From positions 1-64,000 of the forward strand of contig NZ_JPUG01000025.1 of assembly GCF_000739015.1 (NCBI RefSeq): a stretch of DNA of 64,000 bases. Direction: 5' to 3'. Position numbers and translations under genes: made by a program. Below, piece after piece: positions 1 to 9,068 of the stretch. Source of the stretch: Microvirga sp. BSC39. Its GTDB lineage: Bacteria > Pseudomonadota > Alphaproteobacteria > Rhizobiales > Beijerinckiaceae. The notes under the pieces were generated by a model that saw only the letters and a list, made by a program, of their open reading frames with translations, made no database searches and was not told where the DNA came from. Every line of letters starts with the position of its first letter. The first letter of the stretch is position 1.

Positions 1-1398
1 CGGCTCAGGAGCCGACACGGCTTCGGGCAAAGGGGCGGCCACAGGCGGCAACGGCTTCGGCTCGTCGTCGAGGTCCGCCGTCACGTCGTCGTGCAGGGTG
101 AGTTCGGGGGCGACGAGCACATCCGGCGGCGCCTGCCAGACGAAGGCGTCGAGGCGGCCGGTGACGGGCGAGATCGGCAGCCAGTGATCGGACACGACCC
201 CGTCGGCGATCCAGGCCGGATCCCGCGGCGCGCGGGTGGCGCGGGCGAGCCATTCGCGGCCCCGGCCCGTAGAGCCATGCTCCGCCTGCTCTAGATCGGA
301 CATGAGGAGGCAGACCCGCATGCTCGGCCGCTCCTGCAGCAGCGGCTCCAGGGCGTCGCGGGCGCGGGCGAACTCGCGTGCCTCAAGCGCCGCGCGGGCT
401 ACCGCAAGCCGCCCTTCCGGCGCACCGCCGGAGAGCTTCATGAGGGTCTCGGCCCGCTTCAAGCGGTCGAGGCCGGAATCGCCCTGGCGCAGGTTGAGAT
501 AGACATCCGCCAAGTCCGGATGGGGCAGGCTGCGCCAGGCTGCTTCCACCACCTTAGCCGCTTTACGCAGATCGCCCTTGCGCGACAGGAGGCGCCCGGC
601 CAGCGCCGCCGCCGGCACGAGATCGGATGCGAGCTTCACCGCATCCTGGGCGCTTCTGAGGGCGCCGTCGGGATCGTGATCCACTCGCTCCAGGGCGTCG
701 GCGGTGAGCAGGACGGCTCGATGGCGCTTGGCCGTGGCCTTGTTCAGGAGGCCGAGGGACGCGCGCCGCTCGACCGCCTCCAGGGCTCCGCGCCAGTCGT
801 GATCGGCACAGCGCGCTTCGAGAACCGCATCGCTCGCCCAGGCGGCGGCAGGTGCGAGGCGCACCGCCTCGGAGGCATATTGCTGGGCGGAACCCACATC
901 GCCCCGGCGCCGGGCCTCGACGAACAAACCGCGCAAGCCGAGCACACGGGTCTCGTCCTCCTCCATCATCTGGCTGAAGGCGGCCTCGGCCGCCTCGCGG
1001 TTGCCGGAGACCTGGGCCGCCTGCGCCTTGAGCAGCAGCGTCAGGGGCTCGCGCCCGAGCAGACGCTCCGCCTCGTTGGCATAGCGGCGGGCCGCGATGG
1101 TGTCGCCCGCGCCCACGGCCACCATGCCGCGGGAGATGGCCTGATAGCCCCGGGAACGGCGACGGGCCCGGGACGCGAAAGTCAGGCGGGAGGGCAGATG
1201 CAGGATGCCGGAGACCAGGGACCAGAGCAGCGCCAGGAACAGCGCAAGGCCCGCCAGGGCGATGGCGGCAACCGCCACCGACATCTGGATCTCGTAGCCC
1301 GCAAAGGTGATCAGAACCGTGCCAGGACGGTCGGCCAGCCAGACCGCGCCAAAGGCCGCGACACAGAGAAGACCGATGAAGACGAGAGCGCGCCACAT
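1..1398 (-). CDS. hemY: HemY-like haem biosynthesis protein, TPR repeats (3' end off window)
   Basis: The reading frame is open from an ATG at 1398 to the left edge (466 codons) with no stop, so the C-terminus is missing. The N-terminus carries two membrane segments (starting MWRALVFIGLL, and around residues 40-62), followed by an arginine-rich patch and helical TPR-like repeats rich in Ala/Leu/Arg, the layout of the HemY family (HemY_N plus TPR). HemY proteins are inner-membrane proteins of the uroporphyrin region whose exact role is unsettled. It starts 15 bases after the mitofilin-like gene stop, with AAGGAT as a plausible ribosome site, so it is probably the last gene of a hemC-hemD-mitofilin-hemY unit. 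Confidence 0.85.
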   Translation of the reverse strand, partial: MWRALVFIGLLCVAAFGAVWLADRPGTVLITFAGYEIQMSVAVAAIALAGLALFLALLWSLVSGILHLPSRLTFASRARRRSRGYQAISRGMVAVGAGDTIAARRYANEAERLLGREPLTLLLKAQAAQVSGNREAAEAAFSQMMEEDETRVLGLRGLFVEARRRGDVGSAQQYASEAVRLAPAAAWASDAVLEARCADHDWRGALEAVERRASLGLLNKATAKRHRAVLLTADALERVDHDPDGALRSAQDAVKLASDLVPAAALAGRLLSRKGDLRKAAKVVEAAWRSLPHPDLADVYLNLRQGDSGLDRLKRAETLMKLSGGAPEGRLAVARAALEAREFARARDALEPLLQERPSMRVCLLMSDLEQAEHGSTGRGREWLARATRAPRDPAWIADGVVSDHWLPISPVTGRLDAFVWQAPPDVLVAPELTLHDDVTADLDDEPKPLPPVAAPLPEAVSAPEP

Positions 1399-1413
1399 GC
1401 TGGGCTGATCCTT

Positions 1414-3090
1414 TTATTGCGTCGTACGGTTGAGTGTGGCGAGGGCATCGGAGCTGATGGCCTGAGCTGCCCGATGCGCTTCAGCGACAGCTTTGACCTG
1501 ACGACCCCATTCCTCCGATGCCCGTCGTGCCGGCTCCGGCAGGGCATCCCAGGTGGCGGCGGCCTCCACCACGTCACCGCGCTCCAGGGCCTGCCTGATG
1601 CGCGTGACAAGAGCAGGAACGCCGCTGCCGCCGGGTTCGTTCACGGGCCGGACCGTCACCACTTTGTCGGCCATGCGCAGGATGCGGTCGGTCCAGCCTT
1701 CGGCCGGGCCGTGGCTCTCACGCAGGATCGCCGTCTCCACGGGCTCGAAGCTCTGGGCCAGCTCAGCCGGGGTCGGGGCGCCCTCCTGGGCGAATGGCTC
1801 AAGGGGCGCCACCCGGGCAGGCTCGGTGCCGGCTTTTCTCACACCGTCGAGCACCTCCGGGTAGGGCGTGCCGCTCTGCAGGGCATCGTTCAGGCGCCCG
1901 GCCAGCACCACGCGGGTGCCGGTCTGGCTCGCCGTGGTGACGTTCCTGGTGTTCTCTTCCGCCTGCTGGGACACGGCGGCAAGGCGCTGGTCCTGCTCGC
2001 CGAGGCGACGGTCCGTGTCGGCGAACCGCCGGTTGCTCTCCGCCAGCTGGCGGTCGAGATCGGAGAGGCGCCGGTCGGTCTCCTGGAAACGCTGCTCCCG
2101 CTCGCTGACGCGGCGATCGAGGTCTGCTAGGCGGCGGTCGAGCTCCTGGGTGACGTTCGTTGCATTCGTGGCGTTCTGCGCATTTGCCCGCACCTGCTCG
2201 TCGAGCGCGCCGAGGCGGCTGGAGAGATCGGCCAGCGCCGCCTCGGTCTGGGGAGAGGCCTGAGGCTGAGCCGCTTCCGGCGCGGGACGGTTCAGCGCCT
2301 CCTGCGCCTGGGACGCCGCCTGCTGGGCGGTATCCTGGATCGCCTGGAGCCGCTGGTCGAGCTCGCCCCTCGTGGTTTCAAGCGCCTGAATGCGTCCTTC
2401 CAGCGCCCCGGTGTCGCCCTGCGGCTGGCCTCCGGGTGCCGCCGGCTGCTGCCGCAACGCATTCACGCGCTGCTCGAGCTGGGCGATGCGCGGATCGTTC
2501 TGGGCGGGAGCTGGATCCTGCCAGGCCTGCAATCCGTAGACGAGACCGGCGCCGACGAGGCCGCCGAGGAGGCCCGATCCGATCAGCGCCCCGGCGGAGC
2601 TGCGCCGCTCGGGAGCGGGCGGCGGAGGCACGGCGTCCGCGCCCATCTCCGATGTGGAAGGATCCTGGTAGGAGGTGCCGCTTGAACTGGTATCCTGCCC
2701 GGCCATCTGCTCGAGGGAGGCCTCCGAGGGGAGCGTATCGGTGCCCGAGCCTGAATCGAGACTGGCCTCCGGGGAGGCGACCACATCCTCGGCCGGGGGT
2801 TCGCTGCCGCTGGCGATGGTCTCGTCTGCTTGCGTGCCCGACAGGGTGTCTGCCGCGCCGGTCTCCGCCACCAGTGTCTCCTCACCGACAGTACCCTGCC
2901 CAAGGGTGTCCTGCCCAATGGTGTCCTGACCAAGCGTGTCCTGGCCGACAGTCTCCTGGGCGGCAGCCTCGGGACTGGCCTGGACCGTGCCGTCGTCGAT
3001 CACCGTCGCCTTCAGGTCGATGGTCGCCGGCTCGCGCGAGGGCTTCTTGCGGGAGGATTTCGAGCGTCGGGGGTCAGATGAATCGGTCAC
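1414..3090 (-). CDS. Mitofilin-like coiled-coil inner membrane protein (COG4223 type)
   Basis: A 558-residue protein if the GTG at 3090 (VTDSSDPRR) is used; an ATG at 3144 would add 18 residues. It has a basic N-terminus, an acidic low-complexity region containing a pentapeptide tandem repeat (GQDTL/GQDTI, about residues 47-75), a Gly-rich membrane span near residues 166-188, then about 200 residues of heptad repeats of DRRL type predicted to form a coiled coil, and a globular helical C-terminus. Bacterial mitofilin-domain proteins encoded beside hemD and hemY in alphaproteobacteria are related to mitochondrial Mic60, which shapes inner membranes. The function here is inferred from architecture and position between hemD and hemY. 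Confidence 0.8.
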   Translation of the reverse strand: MTDSSDPRRSKSSRKKPSREPATIDLKATVIDDGTVQASPEAAAQETVGQDTLGQDTIGQDTLGQGTVGEETLVAETGAADTLSGTQADETIASGSEPPAEDVVASPEASLDSGSGTDTLPSEASLEQMAGQDTSSSGTSYQDPSTSEMGADAVPPPPAPERRSSAGALIGSGLLGGLVGAGLVYGLQAWQDPAPAQNDPRIAQLEQRVNALRQQPAAPGGQPQGDTGALEGRIQALETTRGELDQRLQAIQDTAQQAASQAQEALNRPAPEAAQPQASPQTEAALADLSSRLGALDEQVRANAQNATNATNVTQELDRRLADLDRRVSEREQRFQETDRRLSDLDRQLAESNRRFADTDRRLGEQDQRLAAVSQQAEENTRNVTTASQTGTRVVLAGRLNDALQSGTPYPEVLDGVRKAGTEPARVAPLEPFAQEGAPTPAELAQSFEPVETAILRESHGPAEGWTDRILRMADKVVTVRPVNEPGGSGVPALVTRIRQALERGDVVEAAATWDALPEPARRASEEWGRQVKAVAEAHRAAQAISSDALATLNRTTQ

Positions 3091-3301
3091 GGGTCTCTCT
3101 TGCAGGGTCGCCAGGAAAAGATTTCTCTGGGGCGAGGTCTTCAAAAGGGCATTGTGATAGGCAATTGAGGCAAGCTTGGGCGCTCAGGTTTCGTTCCCTC
3201 AAGAGCCGGTGATTGTCCAAGAACGGCAGACCCATGGGACCATGATCCTCTCCTTATGACAAAGATCCCCTGGGGGATCGTAGCCGAAGTCACGGCCAAG
3301 G

Positions 3302-3997
3302 TCATGAGACCCGGTCGAGAAGCCCGAGCAGCGCCTCTTCCGACGGATCTCCCGCCACGAGGGTCGTGGCGCCTGCCGATGCCAGGGGCGCGGCCACGTC
3401 GGCCGACAGGCAGAGATGGGGAATCCCCAAGAGGCTCGATGCCAGACCTGCCTCCCCTGCCAGCCGGATCACGAGATCCGCGCTCCTCCGGGAATAATGG
3501 AGCGCGGCGCCGATTTGGCCAGAGCGCAGGGCCTCGACGGCAGCGTCCGGCAGCGTACCGACGGCCTGTGCCTCGTAAGCCTCCCATTGCAGGATCGTGA
3601 AGCCGGAAGCCCGCAAGGAGGCTGCCGGCTCCTCCTTGTGATGGCGCGCCGTCACGTGCAGCAGGGTCAGGCCGGGGGCCAGCGTGGCGCGAATCAACCG
3701 CACCAGGGAGACCGCATCGCCCTCCGCCACGGTAACGCCGGCAAAGCCTGCCGTGCGCACCGCCTGGGCGGTGCGCTCGCCTACGGCAAACACCGGCTTC
3801 GTCCGATCCAGCGAGGCGAGAGCTTCCTCCGCATGGGCGCTGGTGACGATCAGGGCCTCGTAAGGCCCCGACGGCATCGGATCGCCCGTCGGCACGATTC
3901 GGGTCACGGGCGCGAGGCACGCCTCACGCCCGACGCCTGCGAGCTTCTCGGCCGTGCGCGCCGCATCCTCCGGGGAGCGGGTGACGAGAACCCGCAT
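3302..3997 (-). CDS. hemD: Uroporphyrinogen-III synthase
   Basis: A 231-residue protein of normal HemD length, beginning MRVLVTRSPEDA as HemD proteins do. HemD closes hydroxymethylbilane to uroporphyrinogen III with inversion of ring D, acting in the cytosol after HemC. Sequence conservation in this family is low; the call rests on the N-terminal VLVTRP-like strand, the VTSAHAEEAL segment, the C-terminal LCLSADVAAPL region, and the gene order. Its ATG overlaps the hemC stop by one base (TGATG), so translation is probably coupled. Confidence 0.9.
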   Translation of the reverse strand: MRVLVTRSPEDAARTAEKLAGVGREACLAPVTRIVPTGDPMPSGPYEALIVTSAHAEEALASLDRTKPVFAVGERTAQAVRTAGFAGVTVAEGDAVSLVRLIRATLAPGLTLLHVTARHHKEEPAASLRASGFTILQWEAYEAQAVGTLPDAAVEALRSGQIGAALHYSRRSADLVIRLAGEAGLASSLLGIPHLCLSADVAAPLASAGATTLVAGDPSEEALLGLLDRVS

Positions 3998-4938
3998 CAG
4001 GCTTTGAGGAAATCCGGCGGCATGCGCGCGCGCAGCTCGCTGCCGGCATCGCGCCCGAGGGCCACCGCGTCGCCCAGTGAGCCGCGGCGGACAGCCTCCA
4101 GGCTCTCCGACCCGTCGGGGCGCAGCACCAGGCCGCGGAATTCAAGCTCGCCCCCGACCAGCCGCGCATGCCCGGCAATCGGCGTGCGGCAGGAGCCGTC
4201 GAGGATGGTGAGAAAGGCCCTCTCGGCCGCGAGCGCATGGCCGGTCGGTGCGTCGAGGATGGGTTGGAGCGCCTCGCGCACCCGCTCGTCCTCGGCCCGG
4301 ATCGCGATCGCGATGGCCCCCTGCCCGACCGCGGGCAGGAAGTCGTCCGTCTCCAGCATCGTGGTCACGTGGTCGGTGAGGCCGAGGCGGCGCAGGCCCG
4401 CCATGGCCAGCAGCGTGGCATCGACCTCGCCCCGTTCGAGCTTGGCGAGCCGCGTCTGCACGTTGCCGCGAAGCAACGTGACCTGGAGGTCCGGCCGCAG
4501 GCGGCGAACTTGAGCCTGACGCCGCAGCGAGGCGGAGCCCACCACCGCGCCCTGCGGCAGATCACTGATGCTCTTGAAGCGATGGCTGATGAAGGCGTCG
4601 CGAACGTCCTCGCGGGGCAGGAAGCCCGCGATCACGATGCCCTCCGGCAGGGTCGTCGGCAGGTCCTTGGCGGAATGGACCGCGAGGTCGATGGAGCCTT
4701 CGAGCAGCGCGATGTCGAGCTCCTTGGTGAAGAGCCCCTTGCCGCCGGCTTCCGACAGGGGCCGGTCCTGAATGGCGTCGCCCGTGGTCTTGATGATCGA
4801 CAGGGGCAGGTGCTCCACGGTCCAGCCGTCCCCGGTCGAACCATGGGCGGCGACCAGCCGGTGCTGCGTCTCGTGGGCCTGAGCCAGCGCCAGCGGGCTG
4901 CCTCGCGTACCGATGACCAGGGTGGGTGAAGAGGCCAT
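3997..4938 (-). CDS. hemC: Porphobilinogen deaminase (hydroxymethylbilane synthase)
   Basis: 313 residues from the ATG at 4938 (MASSPTLVIGTRGSPLALAQA); the frame stays open to 5217 but the upstream part is arginine-rich shadow sequence and overlaps tsaD. Family signatures are visible: the N-terminal GTRGSPLALAQA motif, KDLPT in the active site, and the dipyrromethane-cofactor cysteine in LDGSCRTPIAG. It polymerises four porphobilinogen molecules into hydroxymethylbilane. It is the first gene of the minus-strand haem cluster, divergent from tsaD with 122 bases between start codons. Confidence 0.97.
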   Translation of the reverse strand: MASSPTLVIGTRGSPLALAQAHETQHRLVAAHGSTGDGWTVEHLPLSIIKTTGDAIQDRPLSEAGGKGLFTKELDIALLEGSIDLAVHSAKDLPTTLPEGIVIAGFLPREDVRDAFISHRFKSISDLPQGAVVGSASLRRQAQVRRLRPDLQVTLLRGNVQTRLAKLERGEVDATLLAMAGLRRLGLTDHVTTMLETDDFLPAVGQGAIAIAIRAEDERVREALQPILDAPTGHALAAERAFLTILDGSCRTPIAGHARLVGGELEFRGLVLRPDGSESLEAVRRGSLGDAVALGRDAGSELRARMPPDFLKA

Positions 4939-4973
4939 TCCTGCCGTGAACTCCTGTCTTGAACGATCTGCGT

Positions 4974-5002
4974 TTGATCTTGTGCGGCGCGGCGGACTAT
5001 AG
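4974..5002 (+). promoter_or_regulatory. Probable housekeeping promoter of tsaD
   Basis: TTGATC at 4974-4979, a 17-base spacer, and CTATAG at 4997-5002 match the alphaproteobacterial sigma-70 pattern. The site lies 58 bases before the tsaD ATG in the hemC-tsaD divergent region. Confidence 0.5.
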
Positions 5003-5060
5003 GGGGAGGAGCGCCGGGCCGAAACCCCGGACAACACCTTAAATCGAGCAGCCACCGACC

Positions 5061-6116
5061 ATGCGCATTCTAGGCATCGAGACCACCTGCGACGAGACCG
5101 CGGCCGCCGTGGTCGGCGTCGGCTTCGACGGACGGGGCGAGATCCTGTCCAACGAGGTGCTGAGCCAGATCGCCGAGCACGCCCGCTATGGCGGCGTGGT
5201 GCCGGAGATCGCCGCACGCGCCCATGTGGAGGTGATCGACCGGCTCGTGGCCCGCGCCCTGAAGAACGCGAACTGCTCCGTGAAGGACATCGACGGCATC
5301 GCGGTGGCGGCCGGCCCCGGTCTCATCGGCGGCGTGCTGGTGGGGCTGACCACGGCCAAAGCCATCGCGCTTGTGACCCGCAAACCCCTGATGGCGGTGA
5401 ACCATCTCGAAGCCCACGCGCTCACCGCGCGGCTCACCGACGGCATCGGCTTCCCGTACCTGCTGCTCCTCGCCTCCGGCGGCCACACGCAGCTCGTGGC
5501 GGTGCGCGGCGTCGGCGATTACGTGCGCATCGGCACCACCATCGACGACGCCATCGGCGAGGCCTTCGACAAGGTCGCCAAGATGCTGGGCTTAAGCTAT
5601 CCCGGCGGCCCGCATGTGGAGAGCGAGGCGGCCAAGGGGAACCCGGAGCGCTTCGCCTTCCCGCGCCCGATGCAGGGCCGGAAGGAGCCGAACTTTTCGC
5701 TGTCGGGCCTCAAGACCGCTGTCAGGATCGAGGCGGAGAAGATCGCGCCGCTCACCGCCAGCGACATCTCCGATCTGTGCGCCAGCTTCCAGGCCGCCAT
5801 CGTGGACGTGGTGGTGGACCGCACCCGCGTGGGGCTGCGCGCCTTCCGCGAGATCGCCGGCCATCCGACCGCCCTCGTGGTGGCGGGCGGCGTCGCGGCC
5901 AACCAGGGCATGCGCCAGGGGCTGCAGCGGCTCGCGGTCGAAGCCGGCCTCAAGCTCGTGGCGCCGCCGCTGCATCTGTGCGGCGACAACGGCGCGATGA
6001 TCGCCTGGGCCGGTCTGGAGCGCATGCGCCTCGGCCTCATCGACGACATCGGCGCCCCTGCCCGCGCCCGCTGGCCCCTCGACACCAGCCGCGACGAGGC
6101 GGGAGCGAAGGCGTGA
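5061..6116 (+). CDS. tsaD: tRNA N6-adenosine threonylcarbamoyltransferase
   Basis: 351 residues beginning [18 protein letters not shown], the hallmark TsaD/Kae1 N-terminus. The metal-binding NHLEAH motif and the ATP-binding GGVAAN segment are present. TsaD transfers the threonylcarbamoyl group from threonylcarbamoyl-AMP onto A37 of ANN-decoding tRNAs, with TsaB and TsaE. It is the first gene of a tightly overlapping run tsaD-GNAT-gpsA and is preceded by a good promoter match. Confidence 0.98.
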   Translation: MRILGIETTCDETAAAVVGVGFDGRGEILSNEVLSQIAEHARYGGVVPEIAARAHVEVIDRLVARALKNANCSVKDIDGIAVAAGPGLIGGVLVGLTTAKAIALVTRKPLMAVNHLEAHALTARLTDGIGFPYLLLLASGGHTQLVAVRGVGDYVRIGTTIDDAIGEAFDKVAKMLGLSYPGGPHVESEAAKGNPERFAFPRPMQGRKEPNFSLSGLKTAVRIEAEKIAPLTASDISDLCASFQAAIVDVVVDRTRVGLRAFREIAGHPTALVVAGGVAANQGMRQGLQRLAVEAGLKLVAPPLHLCGDNGAMIAWAGLERMRLGLIDDIGAPARARWPLDTSRDEAGAKA

Positions 6117-6706
6117 TGCTGCCCTGCCCTGAAGAGATTCGCACGGAGCGGCTGATTCTGCGCCAGTGGCGTGAGGAGGATTTCGCGCATCATGCAGCAC
6201 TTCATTCCAATCTGGAGGTCAGGCGCTTCTTTCCCCGTGCTATGACCCCTGAGGAGGGTCTGGCGGACGCACGGCTACATGCCGAAAACTTCCAACGCCA
6301 TGGATTCGATCAGTGGGTGATCGAGCTTCCGGGTGAGGCAGCCTTCGTTGGAGTTGCAGGCATTAGGCGAATTCAGCGCGATATGCCGTTCCGACCATTG
6401 GTCGATGTCGGGTGGCACTTCCTACCGGGTTACTGGGGCAGGGGTTACGCAACAGAAGCGGCTTGCGCAGCCCTTCACGACGTATTTGCAAGGACCGATC
6501 TTCAGGAGATCGTAGCCTACACTGCTCGCCTGAACGAGCCTTCGCAGAAGGTGATGCAAAGACTCGGGATGACTCACAATCCGGCCGAGAACTTCCCTCG
6601 CGCCGAGCTTCCGGACGGCCATCCGCTTCAGACGAACGTCCTCTACCGACTGACCCGGCAAGCTTTTCTGACACGCTTTCCAGTCCGATCCCGAGGTTCC
6701 TCATGA
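6116..6706 (+). CDS. GNAT family N-acetyltransferase
   Basis: 196 residues starting [18 protein letters not shown], the RimJ/RimL-type beginning (ERLxLR). The acetyl-CoA binding loop is GYWGRGYATEA and the C-terminal helix holds NEPSQKVMQRLGM. These enzymes acetylate amino groups on proteins, metabolites or drugs; the substrate cannot be told. The start overlaps the tsaD stop (TGATG) and the stop overlaps the gpsA start (ATGA). Its DNA looks less G+C-rich at third positions than tsaD and gpsA, suggesting later insertion into the operon. Confidence 0.88.
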   Translation: MLPCPEEIRTERLILRQWREEDFAHHAALHSNLEVRRFFPRAMTPEEGLADARLHAENFQRHGFDQWVIELPGEAAFVGVAGIRRIQRDMPFRPLVDVGWHFLPGYWGRGYATEAACAALHDVFARTDLQEIVAYTARLNEPSQKVMQRLGMTHNPAENFPRAELPDGHPLQTNVLYRLTRQAFLTRFPVRSRGSS

Positions 6707-7686
6707 GAACCATCGGCATCGCCGGAGCCGGAGCCTGGGGGACGGCGCTCGCCAATGCGGCGGCGGCTGCCGGCAACGACGTGGTGCTCTGGATGCGCTC
6801 GGCCGAGCAGGCTCGATCCCTGGCGGCGACGCGCGCCAACGAGCGCTGCCTGCCGGGCGTGACGCTGCACGAGCGCATCCGCCCGACCGCCGAACTCGCT
6901 GATCTGGCTTCGGCCCGGGCGGTTCTTCTCGTCACGCCTGCGCAGACGACGCGGGAAATGAGCACGGCCCTTGCTTCCGTTCTGCCCGTGGCAGTGCCGC
7001 TGGTGCTCTGCGCCAAGGGCATCGAGCGCGGCAGCGGGGCTTTCCTGTGCGACGTGGTCGAGGAGATGCGCCCCGGTGCGCCCGTGGCCGTGCTGTCGGG
7101 GCCCAGCTTCGCCCATGACGTGGCCCGCGGCCTGCCCACCGCCGTGACGCTGGCCTGCCGCGATGCGGCTCTGGCCGAAGCGATGGCCAATGCCCTCTCC
7201 GGCCCGACCTTGCGCGTCTATCATCGCGGCGACGTGCGCGGCGTCGAGATCGGCGGCGCGGCCAAGAACGTGCTGGCGATTGCCTGCGGGGCCGTGGCGG
7301 GCAAGGGCTTGGGCGAGAGCGCCAAGGCGGCGCTGATCGCCCGCGGCTTCGCCGAACTCCTGCGGTTTGCCAGTGCCTATGGGGCTAAGCCCGAGACCCT
7401 CATGGGGCTCTCGGGCCTCGGCGATCTGGTGCTCACCTGCTCGACCTCGCAATCGCGCAACTTCGCCTTCGGCCAGCGCCTCGGCCAAGGCATGAGCGTT
7501 GCAGATGCTTCCGGCGGCAAGCTGGTGGAGGGCGCCGCGACCGCGAGCGCCCTCGTGGCGCTGGCGCGAGCAAAAAACGTCGACATGCCGATTGCCGAAG
7601 CCGTCGAGCAGGTCCTGTCCGGCGCATGGACTCTCGATCAGGCCGTCGATGCGCTGATGAACCGTCCCATCAAGTCCGAGCATTGA
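6703..7686 (+). CDS. gpsA: NAD(P)H-dependent glycerol-3-phosphate dehydrogenase
   Basis: 327 residues from the ATG at 6703, whose first four bases are the ATGA overlap with the GNAT stop. The Rossmann motif GAGAWGTALA, the LCAKGIE segment, the SGPSFA motif and the catalytic region GGAAKNVLAIACG are all present. GpsA reduces dihydroxyacetone phosphate to sn-glycerol 3-phosphate, the backbone for phospholipids. Its pairing with tsaD is common in alphaproteobacteria. Confidence 0.97.
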   Translation: MRTIGIAGAGAWGTALANAAAAAGNDVVLWMRSAEQARSLAATRANERCLPGVTLHERIRPTAELADLASARAVLLVTPAQTTREMSTALASVLPVAVPLVLCAKGIERGSGAFLCDVVEEMRPGAPVAVLSGPSFAHDVARGLPTAVTLACRDAALAEAMANALSGPTLRVYHRGDVRGVEIGGAAKNVLAIACGAVAGKGLGESAKAALIARGFAELLRFASAYGAKPETLMGLSGLGDLVLTCSTSQSRNFAFGQRLGQGMSVADASGGKLVEGAATASALVALARAKNVDMPIAEAVEQVLSGAWTLDQAVDALMNRPIKSEH

Positions 7687-7687
7687 A

Positions 7688-7756
7688 GCATGATCCGGAA
7701 CCAGCGGTCCGCGCGAGCGAAAAGTGGATACCGGTTTTCCGATAAGATCATGCGTC
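7688..7756. repeat. Intergenic palindromic repeat (GGATACCGGTTTTCC type)
   Basis: The segment contains an imperfect inverted structure, with GCATGATCCGG at one end and GATCATGCG at the other, around the core AGTGGATACCGGTTTTCC. A diverged relative lies at 33056-33190. Elements of this kind recur between genes in Rhizobiales genomes. Confidence 0.55.
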
Positions 7757-7777
7757 ATCCCTAAAGAGTAAGCGTCC

Positions 7778-8191
7778 ATGGCCCACTGGCTCTACAAGTC
7801 CGAACCCTCCGTCTGGTCCTGGGATCAGCAAGCTGCGGAAGGCGCGAAAGGCACCCACTGGAACGGCGTGCGCAACCATGTGGCCAAGCAGAACCTGATG
7901 GCCATGAAAAAGGGCGAGCAGGGCTTCTTCTACCACTCGAACGAGGGCAAGGCCGTGGTGGGCATCGTCGAGGTGATCCGGGAATACTACCCCGACCATA
8001 CGGACGAGACAGGCAAGTTCGGCATGGTGGACATCAAGGCCGTGAAGCCGTTCCCGAAGCCCGTGACCCTCGACGATATCAAGAAGCAGCCCGGCCTCGA
8101 AAAGATGATTCTCATCAACAATTCCCGCCTGTCGGTGCAGCCGGTGACGGACGAGGAATGGGCGATCGTGTGCCGGATGGGCGGGCTGTAG
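7778..8191 (+). CDS. EVE domain-containing protein
   Basis: 137 residues, MAHWLYKSEPSVWSWDQQ at the start and NHVAKQNLMAMKKGE following, which is the EVE domain (thymocyte nuclear protein 1-like, PUA fold) pattern. EVE domains are thought to recognise modified bases in nucleic acids. It is a single-domain protein of usual length, 91 bases after gpsA with an intergenic repeat between them, so it may not share the tsaD-gpsA transcript. The cellular role is not known. Confidence 0.88.
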   Translation: MAHWLYKSEPSVWSWDQQAAEGAKGTHWNGVRNHVAKQNLMAMKKGEQGFFYHSNEGKAVVGIVEVIREYYPDHTDETGKFGMVDIKAVKPFPKPVTLDDIKKQPGLEKMILINNSRLSVQPVTDEEWAIVCRMGGL

Positions 8192-8249
8192 AAGATTACC
8201 GCAGGCCGTGCCGAACCTGCCGCATTGTGAAGAAGGGGCTTAAGACACC

Positions 8250-9023
8250 ATGAAGGTCACCGTCTGCCAGATCGACTGCCGCCCGGATCACCTGGATTCC
8301 GCCCTGGAGGGCCTCGCCGCGCACATGGCCAGGGAAGGGTCGGATTTCCTGCTGGTGCCGGAGATGAGCTTCGGCGAGTGGCTGGCGGCCGACCCCGAGC
8401 CGGATGCAGGCCAGTGGCGGAAGGCGGTGGCGGCCCATGAGGCGCGCATCGCCCGCATGTCCGCGTTCAACGCCAGGGCCGTCATGGGCACCCGGCCCAT
8501 CGTCATGCCGCACGGCAGCCGGCGCAACGAGGCCTATCTCTGGACGGAGGAGACGGGCGCTGTGCCCGTGCATCAGAAATACTACCTGCCCGACGAAGAG
8601 AGCTATTACGAGCATACCTGGTACGAGCGCGGTCCGGGCACCTTCGACATCGCCCGGGCGCTGGGCATGCGGATCGGCGTGCAGATCTGCACCGAGATGT
8701 GGTTCTTCGAATGGGCGCGCCATTACGCGGCAAGCCGCGCCGATCTCCTGTGCGTTCCGCGGGCGACGCCGCACGGATCCACCCGCAAGTGGCTGGCCGG
8801 CGGCCAGACGGCGGCGGTCTGCTCGGGCGCCTATTGCCTGTCGTCCAACCTCTGGGCGCCGCCCGGCTACAAGGCCAATTGCGGCGGGCTCGGCTGGGTG
8901 GTGGACCCGGAGGGCAATGTCCTGGCCGAGACCACGCCGGAGGCGCCCTACGCGACTGTCGAGATCGACCTCGCCTTCGCGCGCGCCAGCAAGACGACCT
9001 ACCCGCGCTACGTGCCTGAATGA
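8250..9023 (+). CDS. Carbon-nitrogen hydrolase (nitrilase superfamily)
   Basis: 257 residues. The Glu-Lys-Cys triad of the nitrilase superfamily is visible: Glu38 in LLVPEMSFGEW, Lys110 in VHQKYYLPDEE and Cys147 in VQICTEMWF. The family hydrolyses nitriles, amides or carbamoyl compounds. The cysteine motif and length suggest an amidase or N-carbamoyl hydrolase rather than a true nitrilase, but the substrate is not evident. GAAGGGG lies at a reasonable distance before the ATG. It is convergent with the Crp-linked 81-residue gene. Confidence 0.88.
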   Translation: MKVTVCQIDCRPDHLDSALEGLAAHMAREGSDFLLVPEMSFGEWLAADPEPDAGQWRKAVAAHEARIARMSAFNARAVMGTRPIVMPHGSRRNEAYLWTEETGAVPVHQKYYLPDEESYYEHTWYERGPGTFDIARALGMRIGVQICTEMWFFEWARHYAASRADLLCVPRATPHGSTRKWLAGGQTAAVCSGAYCLSSNLWAPPGYKANCGGLGWVVDPEGNVLAETTPEAPYATVEIDLAFARASKTTYPRYVPE

Positions 9024-9028
9024 AGCCT

Positions 9029-9047
9029 GGGGCCTGCGGAAGGCCCC
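9029..9047. terminator. Hairpin between convergent genes, possible weak terminator
   Basis: GGGGCC and GGCCCC are separated by 7 bases, right after the nitrilase-family gene stop. No T-run follows on either strand, so termination is uncertain. Confidence 0.3.
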
Positions 9048-9068
9048 TCATGGCGCCGCCAGGCAGGA

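Noticed and set aside
520..2130. Long plus-strand open frame (536 codons) opposite hemY and the mitofilin-like gene
   Set aside because: It is antisense to two genes with clear family features and has the Gly/His/Gln-rich composition of a high-GC shadow frame.
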